Shown here: in pieces, positions 23,335 through 32,930 of the stretch
How positions within the stretch are numbered: the stretch's first letter is position 1
Layout of the letters: each line of letters begins with the position of its first letter
NCBI GenBank assembly: GCA_004352715.1
Contig: SCFE01000029.1
Coordinates: 96,698-160,697 of the forward strand
DNA length: 64,000 bases
DNA from: Hofstenia miamia
Lineage: Eukaryota > Xenacoelomorpha > Acoela
Direction: 5' to 3'
Notes under the pieces: generated by a model
Told to the model about the DNA's origin: nothing
Seen by the model: the letters and a program-made list of their open reading frames with translations, nothing else
Databases searched by the model: none
Position numbers and translations under genes: made by a program

Positions 23335-24746
23335 AGGACAAAAATAAAAATCAATGAAACTAAATTTTCCAAAACAGCAAAGAACTACTATGGAAGATAC
23401 AACTGGAAATTAAATGAAAACCACCTCTTATATGTAACTGGAAAAACTAATAGAATAGCAATACCAGAGTACTACAAAAGAGACATAGTAAGAAGAATCC
23501 ACAAAAAAGGACACTTGGGAATAATACAAACAGAAATGACATTCAATTACAAGTACATCACAATTGCCATAAGAAATATAACTGAAGATGTCATAAACAA
23601 GTGCACCACATGTCTTTTAAACAACAACAAACACTTCCCAATGCAAAGGGCACCACTCAAAAAAATAATTGCAACAAAACCAAATGAGATAATGCACATA
23701 GAAATTGAGATGCTATCAAAGGATAATGAAGGATACCAATACATACTCATCATGATAGGTAATTTCATGTGTATGTGAGAATAGAACCAATGAAAAACAC
23801 AACCACAGAAGAAACTGCAAACATAATTCTTAAAGTGCGGATCCTAAAAATAAGAATAATGGAGAAAATCATCACAGACAAAGACCCACAATTCAAAAGC
23901 ATGCTATTCCAGGAACTAACAAAACTACTCAAAATCAACAGTGAACACACCACAGCTTACCACCCCCAAGCAAACAGTGCAGCCAAAACACTAAATAGAA
24001 CACTATTAAAACTAATCAGGGTAGCAACATCAAGAATAGGTTGAAACAAATGGAGGGAAGTAATACAAATGACAGAATATTTCTATATCACTTCCACCCC
24101 CTTTGAAGCAATGTACAGAAGGGAAGCCACAACACCACTATCCATGCAATTTGCTGGATACTCTGACAAAATGAATAACCACTTTGTAAAGCAACTAAAA
24201 GACAAAATAACCGCCTACCACAAAATGATGTGCAACAATATGAAGAAATCTGCAACAAGACAACAAAGAAATTATAACAAAAAAATTTATAGACACACTC
24301 ACAAAGTAGGAGACAAAGTTTATGCATTTATGCTTATAAAAGTTACTGACACTAACTAAGTAAGAAAATTAAAAACAGTATGGTCAGGTCCATACACAAT
24401 CAAAAAGGTACTAAATAATAATGAATACATTTTAAACAACAACAGGACCCTACACTTTCAAAACCTCAAAAGAATGATAACAGACATTGAGGGAGCAACC
24501 CTAGACAAGAAAGCAGAATTCAAACTACTACAAAATCAAAATGAAAGCACATATAATATGGACAAACTAGACAGCCTACCAGAGGAGGAATTCAAAGGAG
24601 AACTCCAACACAATATTAATGACAAAAACATACAACCAAGAATCATGCCTCAGAGGGCAGCAAAACAAAATATTAATTATAACTTTGGAACATGGGACTT
24701 AAATCTAATAACTCAGTTTAAGAATCTTAAACAGCAAAATGAATGA
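23335..24746 (+). pseudogene. Retrotransposon integrase (broken)
   Basis: HHCC zinc finger: HKKGH near 23502 and CTTC at 23602-23613. Catalytic core: MHIEIEMLSKDNEGYQYILI, then IITDKDPQF with the second catalytic Asp at 23877-23879 and HTTAYHPQANSAAKTLNRTL, where Lys at 23985-23987 replaces the catalytic Glu at exact D35E spacing. C-terminal domain: HKVGDKVYAF, VWSGPYTIKKVL, RTLHFQNLKRM. A Glu/Asn-rich tail runs on to 24746. One stop splits the catalytic domain from the FEAMYRREATTPLSMQ block. The core has an exceptionally legible gypsy signature despite its inactivity. Confidence 0.92.
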
Positions 24747-24872
24747 TCAATCACTGAAGAGAAGAGTGATTCAGTGTGAATCAAACGCCCAGAGATGAGT
24801 GAAGGAGCAAAACTAGCCAAACCAAGGGACATTGAAGACATTAGCAGCTGGGAGGAACCCAATGAAATGCTG

Positions 24873-25092
24873 ATTAAATGGCATGACAATGAAAGGGGAT
24901 CAATCTTCATCATTGTCAAGTACTCACCACCACCAATTAAAGGGCACAGTGACAAACAGTAATACAACTAATGTACTGAATAGTCCACACTTCTGATTAA
25001 ATGGCATGCTGACAAAAAGTAAGAAGATCAAATGACGTCCCAACTTTCCCTCAAATACTCCACACCACTGATTAAAGGGCAAGTGGACAAAA
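24873..25092 (+). repeat. Iterated motif array 2 (KGHxD-type), start of the third coding region
   Basis: Four copies of the phrase ATTAAAGGGCAnnntGACAAA start at 24873, 24936, 24996 and 25071. The spacings of 63, 60 and 75 bp are all multiples of three. Decoded units read LIKWHD, PIKGHSDK, LIKWHADK and LIKGQVDK, usually after YSTP/YSPP. The same motif forms array 1 about 3.3 kb upstream. Confidence 0.7.
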
Positions 25093-27246
25093 GAGTTACC
25101 ACAGGAAGGTGTAAGGAGTACAAAACCCAAAGCTGGTCAAATGTGAATGGATACTCTGGAAGGAAACCAACCAAAAGGGGACCAACTAGAGCCCATTAGC
25201 AGTGGTTCAGAAATGGAGTGCAAACCAAGCACCAGCACCAGAAGACCTCTCAGACTCACTCAGGAAATGCTATATGCTCCTCAGAGACAACTCACTTAAC
25301 ATCAGAATGTATGTACTCAACATCAGAGAAAATGATATGATCAATGGAAAGAAGCAAACAAATGTCAACAATTGATGGCAAAAAACTACACCCATACTTT
25401 ATGGCAAAAACAAAAATGAAATACAAAGCATACAAAAAATTTTCATCAGAAACTCAAAGCCACATATGATGACAAACCAAAATGGGTGAAATGAATCTAA
25501 CTCTTGTGCTCAATAAAGAAAACTGGCCTATGGTAAACAAAATAATCAGCTACCTGGAAAGGATGAAGGAAACACTTGAACATCCATACTTTATACATAC
25601 TGTGTTCAACAAAAACCTCACATTAATGGAAACACAAAATATTATGAAAAACAAACATAAAATGGCATTGAACAAATAAACATTGACAAAGACAACCTAA
25701 TGATCATATACATGATAAAAGACAAAGACTACACATTGAAACTGAAAAAGCAACTACAACAAACACTACACATAGCAGAAACAACAGGAACACAGATAGT
25801 GATAGTAACCATCGTGACAGAGAAAGAAATACCACAATTTCTCAATTTCTAAGAAACATGTTTATGCAAGTACAAAATGTCTTCCTGAAAGAACGTGAAC
25901 CAGACAAAACCACAGTATCACAACTGATCAAATTTGATCTACAACTGGATTACTGAGCAGAAATCTACAGACTAATGGTGGAACCATGGATTGTCATCAA
26001 ACTTTATCAACAAGCTAAAACAATCAAAATGACGTCAAACACTTCAAACCTATAAAAAATCATACACTTACACATAAAGTGCAGTCTAAACCAAAGAAAG
26101 AACACTTAAAAGAAATACAAGAAACATGGAAAAAATGAAAATAACAAAAACAACAGAAGAACATTGGCTGCTGATACAAATCAAAGCACTGCCATGAAAA
26201 TATCATAAATCCATCAAAACAACACTCCTCAAAATAAGCAAACTCAAGACAAAAAAGGACTTCAATCAATACATGTTTAAAGAACTCAATGCACCCAAGG
26301 TACAATTCAGGACAACCATATGGTTACTAGCCATCTACCTAACTGAAGACAAAAACCTCAAATTTCCAATTTCAAGATGACTATGAATGCAGCTTACAAA
26401 ATGAAAATACTACAAAATCGCCATCTCACTGATCAACACAATGACAAAAAACTGGCTATTAAAAGGGTTTACAGAAAAACTAGCATCCCCCAACAAAACT
26501 GAAAGACCAATGAAAACAATTGAGAAACACATAGTAAGAATCATCATGAAACAAAACCCAATGTGCAAAATAACAATGGTAACAAAACTGGAATCTGCCC
26601 CAACAAAATATCATTATTCAATAAACAACTCAATGAAATGTGATAAGAAATAGAAAAAAGATCTCTCAAAACCGTAATGTTGTTCTCAGGAGTAAACAAT
26701 CTCATTTCACTAGACATGTGGAATAACAAATACAGATTTTAGAATGTCTCAAAATGTATAGAAATAATAACAATGATAAGAATTGACCAAAAGAACCCTG
26801 ACGAAATAAGCAAAGGAGACATACAAAACAACATCAGCTTCTTCTATAAAGATGTTGAAAATACTAAAAGCCTACTAACCATATTCAAATTCTTCTACCT
26901 AGAGAGTAGATTAAAAGAAGAACTGGCATACACAAGCCAAGCTGATACACTCATGCTTTTAGTGATCAGACTAAAAGGTCTCCAAATATATAAGAAATAC
27001 TATCCACTATTCACAAGAAAAATCAATGAACTGAGACAAATCACATTGATCACAGACTCATGCCTAACAATGAGTACTATCAGATACACAGACACAGTCA
27101 CAACTGAAAAGGAAGCAGTACTAAAGCTAACAAAACTAACAGAATTCGCACCAATAACTTGGGAAGACAACAAAGCAGAAACATTAATCAAAAGAGCAGA
27201 TACCCTGGTTCACAGAGAGAGAGCAACGCTAAAACCAACACAAGCT

Positions 27247-27256
27247 GAGGGAGGCA
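27247..27256 (+). promoter_or_regulatory. Polypurine tract
   Basis: GAGGGAGGCA immediately precedes the TG of the 3' LTR, the expected plus-strand primer position. Confidence 0.75.
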
Positions 27257-28659
27257 TGTAACATAATCCTACTAAATTGAATAATTTGCGACAAAAAAAG
27301 AAAGAAAAAACTACCTAAAACTCTAATTAGAAACTCAAGCAAATTTATTAGAATTAGCATTTAATGATTTTGCAAAATTGCAAAAGCACATATTAGTCGC
27401 AACTAATTTGACAAAATGTAAGTGGACATTACATTAATTTTTGTGAACTGCATAGACCACACAGAAATAACTTATGTGGACATAAGAAATCTATTTGCGA
27501 CTGGTACTTGTTTATCTGGTAAATATGTTTATTAAAATTATATATAAATAGAAATGAAGTGCTTTTAAAATGATGGAAATTTATCCTTTAGTGCTTTATT
27601 CTTTTTGCTTGGTGGTTTTATTTTATTATATCATGCACAGCTAAGCATTTGTTGTGTGCATCAATCAAGGGCTGTCTGTGAGTGATTTAGATATTAGAAG
27701 TCAGCCTGAACAGTTGTATGCAAATAGGCTACAACTATGAATAGGAATGTTTTTATCTTCATGCTTAGCTGGCTACCACTTGATGACATTGCATGTAGTA
27801 ACAAGGCGTGTTGACAACTAACCCTATTTTAGATACAAATTATTTGACCTTTAAGAGACTGAAAACAGTCCATGTTTATTATATTTTATCTATATGTAGG
27901 TTAGGAGCTGCTATAGTTTGTAGTAATCTTTTTTAGTCTGTCTGCAGCTAGTGTCTTGTCAATTTTACATGTCAGTCATTATCATGAATATATTTTAACT
28001 AAATGTAGGAAGCTGCTCTATTTTTATATTAACTGTTTTTAATTAGTGCAATAGCAGCTAGTGCCTGGTTGTGATACATTATCTTGTTAACACACTTAAT
28101 CAGTTTACATTGAGAGTGAGAATTAAGTCAATTAGTGACTGGTATTTATTACACCATAAGTAAGGCACACATAACAAAACTCTTTCAATGAGATTGAGCT
28201 GAGTCGCAGCAGATGGAATGATGTANTACCACTTGATGACATTGCATGTAGTAACAAATACCTAAAAGGCAGAATGCCACTGTAGGCAGGTTGACAACTA
28301 ACCCTATTTTAGATTCAAATTATTTGACCTATAAGAGACCAAAAAGAGACCATGTTAATTGTGGATGCGGATTGATGGAACAGATCAAACCTATGGAATG
28401 TGTACTGTCTTCATGATACAGCTTTGGGCAAGTGTGCCCATTGTGTTCTTTCTTGTTAATGCTTCCAAAGATGCTACCTAAATAGTAGTGGTTGTTATGA
28501 TAGCTTGGAGTATTAATTAAGTTAACTCTATAGTTATACAACAGTAAAAGAAAAGCAAGTTTACATACACATTACCTCACGAATTGGAATCTGTTTTTGT
28601 TTGTATCTAAATTGTACTATGTTATTATGCACATCCTACGCCTGAGTGATGATGCTTCA
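27257..28659 (+). repeat. 3' LTR
   Basis: Starts TGTAACATAATCC and ends CTTCA, matching the 5' LTR ends. A single N at 28226 is followed by a second copy of 27774-27804 (TACCACTTGATGACATTGCA and beyond), so the 1403-bp length may be inflated by an unmerged contig overlap. The antisense frame at 28329-28541 is an identical LTR copy of the one at 18503 and is not a gene. Confidence 0.9.
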
Positions 28660-29440
28660 AAATCTATTAAGAATTTTGCTAAGTAAGTATTCCAGTTAGG
28701 TTTACCATTCCAACAAAAAGACCAGTAATAACTGTATTATTGAAGGATGACTGAATTTTTGGAAGAAGATTGGCAGTAGAGGTCATGCAGAGATATTGGC
28801 TGATTTAACAATAGAAGCAGCATCAGTATTCATAATTAAATATAATGTTAAATCAAAATCTTCATTGAAAGTCAGAGGAAAAATGATAGATTGAATTAGA
28901 TTGCCTTGCACTAATCTTCTGTTCATTAAATATTTAAAATTACACTTAATGATGATTTCAAATTAAAAGTGTATTTCTAGATTAGAGGTACCTGAAGTTG
29001 ATGAATCTATTGAGACTTTGTGTTTTATTTCATTTTTAATTTTTTTCTGTAAGAATAAAAACTAACCAAATTGTTTTTAGGAGGAAGTGAACATTTGAAA
29101 AGTTTTAACACTGATTTGAAACACGCATCACTGAAGCAATAATGAATTGCCAAAGAATTTAATTGATCAAAAAAATCATTGGTGTAAGGATTAGTGTAAG
29201 GATGAAGCTTATTGTTGTCAATATCGAATACTTCTGAACTATTGCTCACAGATGATGAAGATTCCTAATGATCATTGTACATTTCAAAGAAATCCTCCAG
29301 AACAGGTAACTCATCAGAGTTCTTTAAGTTAGGACTAGAACATTGAATAGTTACTGATTCACTTGAAGAATCCAAATTTTCAAAATAAACAACTTTAGCT
29401 TTTGTTTCTACACACATAGGTTTACAAGATATGATCTCTT
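28660..29440 (-). pseudogene. EnSpm/CACTA-like transposase, N-terminal part, displaced
   Basis: Continuation of the 16452-17689 pseudogene on the other side of the retrotransposon. Reading from 29440 down: an acidic region (YFENLDSSSESVTIQ, ELPVLEDFFEMYNDH, stop, ESSSSVSNSSEVFDID), then NPYTNDFFDQLNSLAIHYCF and DACFKSVLKLF, then TLYLIMNTDAASIVKSANIS with TGA in place of a Trp before PLLPIF (family pattern NTDGxxxxKSSxxxxWPxLxxI), then WNGKPNWNTYLAKFLIDF, reaching the AAAT target duplication. Across the duplication the family order continues into EGFSITYGDRPL, though a one-base shift is needed, so the gene was probably decaying before or after the split. Confidence 0.85.
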
Positions 29441-30081
29441 ATAATTCAATAAATTGTTAGAAAGTAAATGAACATTTATTGAACTAATATTAATCAGTAA
29501 GCCAATCTCAATTAAAAGTTTTAAAAGTGAGACTATCATTCACTACCAAGTTTATCATTTCCTGGGTTAGTTTTTAGAGCTGAATTCATTGACATCACCA
29601 AAATCAAAATTTATTGTTCATATTTTCTCTAAATAGCAATTCTATATTTCAATTTGTACAAATCACTAAAATACATATAGATATTCATTAAATAAATACT
29701 ACCCAGTAAACAATTTACGTGGGCAAATTACTCAATTTAGTGGAATTTAGATGATTGACAGAAATATTTAGCATGCATTTTTTCGAGGTAGGGCTAACAG
29801 TGGGGCCCACGTGGGCAAATGCAGCACGTTGTTTTGATGGTTAAAACAACTATATTTTGTCAGCATTTTCATTCTTCCAATGAGCATTAATAGCTTAAGT
29901 AAACAAAACATCATCATGCAACACCTGTGCAATGCCTATTACCGGAACAGATAAGCAATAAGCAGTATCCAGTGTAGTTATGAAAGCCTTAATAAGCCGT
30001 CGTTCTATGGTTTAGTTTTAATATTATAGTGATATTCTGGATTTACAAAATTTAGGATTTCCTGTACAGTAAGTTATTTAT
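29441..30081. other. No gene seen
   Basis: AT-rich DNA. It includes a perfect 12-bp palindrome GCCCACGTGGGC at 29805-29816 preceded by CAGTGGG, which looks more like a transposon end than a regulatory site. ACGTGGGCAAAT also occurs about 90 bp upstream. Confidence 0.5.
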
Positions 30082-30303
30082 TTAGTAAATTATTCTTTGT
30101 TTATTTGAGTTCTTAATAATTAGTGCCTCGGAAATCTTAGTATTAGGTGTTTTCAAAGTGATCTTAAAATTATTGATGTTTGCTTGATGTTGGTGAGTAT
30201 TAATTTTGGAATTTAAGAGACCTGATAGGTGATCATTAACCTGAGTTTGGAGAAATTGCTTGGTTGCACCAACGAAAGAATTGACATTCTTCACATATAA
30301 GCT
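30082..30303 (-). pseudogene. GIY-YIG-like endonuclease tail, 5'-truncated
   Basis: About 73 residues open from the junction at 30303 to a TAA at 30082: FVGATKQFLQTQVNDHLSGL, then INTHQHQANINNFKI and ISEALIIKN. The spacing resembles the GIY-YIG nuclease of Penelope-like elements (YVGxTxxxLxxRxxxH, then an H-containing helix and the late EA/E residue). The Arg expected after LQT is Gln here. Upstream of 30303 the sequence changes abruptly to a CAGGCCCGG-type transposon end. The identity is plausible but not certain; it could be the tail of another GIY-YIG-bearing retroelement. Confidence 0.5.
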
Positions 30304-30365
30304 CAGGCCCGGCGTGTCTGGGGGCTTCTGAGGGCTAAGCCCACCCTTTGAAAATTTCAGCCCAC
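30304..30365 (+). repeat. Candidate hAT-type left terminus
   Basis: CAGGCCCGGCGTGTCTGGGG and the following GGGCTT/AAGCCC-rich bases resemble termini of hAT elements encoding TTF/DUF4371 transposases, one of which lies downstream at 31-35 kb on the same strand. A matching right end was not found near 35-36 kb. A reverse-oriented CGGGCCTG end exists at 45639-45646, but its flanks do not match. Confidence 0.4.
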
Positions 30366-31042
30366 CTATCATAATTATTTGCATAAAATATCAAATTTTA
30401 CCATTTAAATTTGAGTTGAAAAAAATCTATCAGATACTAAGTATAATTGTCTCAAGTGTAGATCATTGCACTTGATATGAATATGCAACGAATTATTTCG
30501 TTTTTCAGAAGGACTAAGTCATTTTTTCTCTTTCTTATAATATTTTGTACGCGCACATACTTATTTTCTGTTTTAGGTGCATTGTTCGACTCAAGCTTTG
30601 TCATATAGAGTTGTTGTGCATATAGAGTCTCCATGTGTCATGTGTTTTAATATAAATTACCTGTTTCACACAAGTTCGTATTAAAACTGTGCGATGTTAT
30701 CTTTACTAACTACCAGAGTTTGAAATTCTGAAAATACTTTACAAAAACTATTTCTTATTTGCTTGATGTGAAACAAGAAACTCCTGTTGAAGCATCTTGT
30801 GTAATAAAAACAATCAGGGGTTAAAACAATGTGCTTTTGCATACTCTATTACATATTGTGCCTTTTAAAGCGACATTTCGATGTCAGTATTTCGGATATA
30901 ATTGTTAAGGTAAAATGTTGTTTAGATTTAATGATTTATAAATGTAAACCTATAACATAGTGAATGGCTACTAATATGAAGTTATTTCACTATATATAAT
31001 TGTGCGTATGCCTCAAACATTTTCTATTGTACTATATCTAAN

Positions 31043-31401
31043 TCTGTTTTGCATGCCGGAAATTTTGTTCCTCTTTATCTACAGGTGAACAAGCATTTCG
31101 ACTTAGTGGGTTTTGTAATTGGAAAACTGCCTTGAAAACAAATCGTGGATTTAGTAAGCATGAAAAATCTTATGACTATATACAATCAATGGCTAAATGG
31201 AAGGAATTTCAAAATCGGTCTAAGAGTAATTAAGAGATTTCTACATTATTGTTTGAAAAGCAGTTAGAATGAAAAAGGTACTACATGACATCTTTAGTTG
31301 ATGTAATTAAATTTCTTGCTATAAATGAACTTTCTTTCCGTGGTGATATTGAATCTAGTCCACTTGAAGATGATGTTTTGCACTCAGGCCTGTTCCTTAA
31401 G
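31043..31401 (+). repeat. Extra copy of a hAT segment bounded by single Ns
   Basis: Matches 31863-32221 and 33219-33577 almost base for base, and is bounded by N at 31042 and 31402. Probably an unmerged contig of the hAT transposase locus rather than a real exon. The stretch 30366-31041 before it holds no recognisable gene; it would be the 5' region of the hAT element. Confidence 0.8.
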
Positions 31402-31574
31402 NATATCTTGTGAAATATTTTAATAGTTTATTATTTTACATTTTAGAAAATGCTGCATGAAACAAAAAAACGAAAAGGTAACAATGATGCACAAACTAAA
31501 GCTGAAATAAAGAGACAAAAACCAATAGAAAGCTACTGTAAGTGTTTTATAAAAATCATGAACATTTGGTAATT

Positions 31575-32929
31575 ATATTTTTTTCAGTTAAACTAAAGCC
31601 CCCGGTCTCATTTCTTATGACTACTCAAGATGATACCTCTGCATCAGGTCCAATAGTGACTTCTTTGGATCAGGATGCTGCCTCCGATTCACTTCAAACA
31701 ATTGCTCAAAATCCTACCTCCACTTTAACTACACAGACTCTTCAGTCTGATACTTCGACCTCTGTGTCTGCTATAGTTGATGATTTAGGAACTGATGCGC
31801 CACACCAAATTGGTTTGCTGGAAGGAAATGGCTGGAGTATTCTATAAGACAAGATGCGGCCTTCTGTTTTGCATGCCGGAAATTTTGTTCCTCTTTATCT
31901 ACAGGTGAACAAGCATTTCGACTTAGTGGGTTTTGTAATTGGAAAACTGCCTTGAAAACAAATCGTGGATTTAGTAAGCATGAAAAATCTTATGACTATA
32001 TACAATCAATGGCTAAATGGAAGGAATTTCAAAATCGGTCTAAGAGTAATTAAGAGATTTCTACATTATTGTTTGAAAAGCAGTTAGAATGAAAAAGGTA
32101 CTACATGACATCTTTAGTTGATGTAATTAAATTTCTTGCTATAAATGAACTTTCTTTCCGTGGTGATATTGAATCTAGTCCACTTGAATATGATGTTTTG
32201 CACTCAGGCCTGTTCCTTAAGCTATTCGAGTTTACACTGAAAAGGATAAAAAACTTTCTGAAATAATTCCAACAATTCCAAAAGTTGCCTCATATAAATC
32301 AAAGGATATGCAAAATGAAATCATATCTATATTGGCTGCCATGGTACAAGAGAAAGTAGCTTGTAAAGTAAAATCTGCTGATGTATCTTTTTATTCAATG
32401 AAAGTTGATGAAACTCAGGATCCCACTGGGTGTGAAAATATTTCCATTGTTGTACGTTCAGTGAAAGAAAGTGTTCCATTTGAGAATTTGTTAGCAATTG
32501 CATCATCTAATAAAGTTGATGCAGATTCTCTTGTCACGGTGATTTTGAATACTTTATATAGATGTGAATTAAATCCAAAACACACAATATGTCAATGTTA
32601 TGATGGCGCTAATGTGATGGCGGGAAAACATGGTGGTGTTCAAGCAAGATTGCCACAAAAATTAGAAAAGAAAATACCTTATATACATTGTTTCAATCAC
32701 AAACTTCATTTGGTCATTGTTCATGCATTATCAGAGTATCCTAGAATTGGACAATATTTTCAAGTTTGCAACATTCTCTATAACTTTACTAGAAAGTTTA
32801 CTGTATCAAAGATATATTCAGTTCAATGTTTGTCTCGACTCCTTGAACGAAAATGGGAAGGTCATTATAAAACGACTGCAACAATAATAAAGAATTATGA
32901 TCAAATAATTTATGTATTACGCAAATGCT
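31575..32929 (+). pseudogene. hAT transposase (TTF finger/DUF4371 type), first copy, truncated
   Basis: Same gene as 32931-35200, with roughly 98 percent identity judged by eye, ending at the N at 32930. Contains a Ser/Thr-rich start, the TTF-type finger (WLEYSIRQDAAFCFACRKFC, one frame off the start), FRLSGFCNWKTALKTNRGF, RYYMTSLVDVIKFLAI, and from 32308 an open DUF4371 block (KVDETQDPTGCENISIV, CQCYDGANVMAG, YIHCFNHKLHLVI). Stop codons after SKSN and KQLE match the other copy, so the two are alleles or duplicates of one already broken gene. Confidence 0.85.
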
Positions 32930-32930
32930 N

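Larger units (their letters stand above)
24747..27256 (+). pseudogene. Third coding region of the Ty3/gypsy element, unknown product
   Basis: About 2.5 kb between integrase and the purine tract, in the position of env, broken by many stops. Legible blocks: 25482-25679 (NLTLVLNKENWPMVNK, FIHTVFNKNLTLMETQNI), followed out of frame by INIDKDNLMI; 26441-26653; and 26773-27261, 162 residues open almost to the LTR (IEIITMIRID just before, ADTLMLLVIRLKGLQIYKKY, YTDTVTTEKEAVLKLT). I see no signal peptide, membrane anchor or furin-like site in these blocks. Two other copies in the window (6690-7440 minus; 42005-42524) preserve different parts at the protein level, arguing for past selection. It could be a divergent extra structural protein or an acquired gene. 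No known family recognised. Confidence 0.75.
17690..28659 (+). mobile_element. Ty3/gypsy LTR retrotransposon with a third coding region
   Basis: Complete but decayed element. Both LTRs begin TGTA and end CA; the flanking 4-bp target duplication is AAAT (17686-17689 and 28660-28663). Order: 5' LTR, primer site directly abutting it, leader, gag, protease, reverse transcriptase, RNase H, integrase, a roughly 2.5-kb third coding region, purine tract, 3' LTR. RNase H before integrase, the integrase HHCC finger and the DD35E spacing place it in Ty3/gypsy. The internal part is A-rich on the sense strand and strikingly poor in CpG (I count only about two dozen over 8.4 kb). Stops occur in every coding block and LTR ends differ by several percent, so this copy is old and dead. 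It sits inside an EnSpm transposase pseudogene. Confidence 0.92.

Noticed and set aside
20486-24327. Minus-strand hydrophobic frames opposite gag and pol (for example 20486-20731, 21191-21478, 24088-24327)
   Set aside because: Shadows of A-rich sense coding DNA, which reads as Phe/Leu/Ser-rich on the complement.
29805-29816. Perfect palindrome GCCCACGTGGGC containing an E-box
   Set aside because: As a transcription-factor site it has no gene context; a transposon terminus (CAGTGGGGCCC...) is as likely, so no regulatory call is made.
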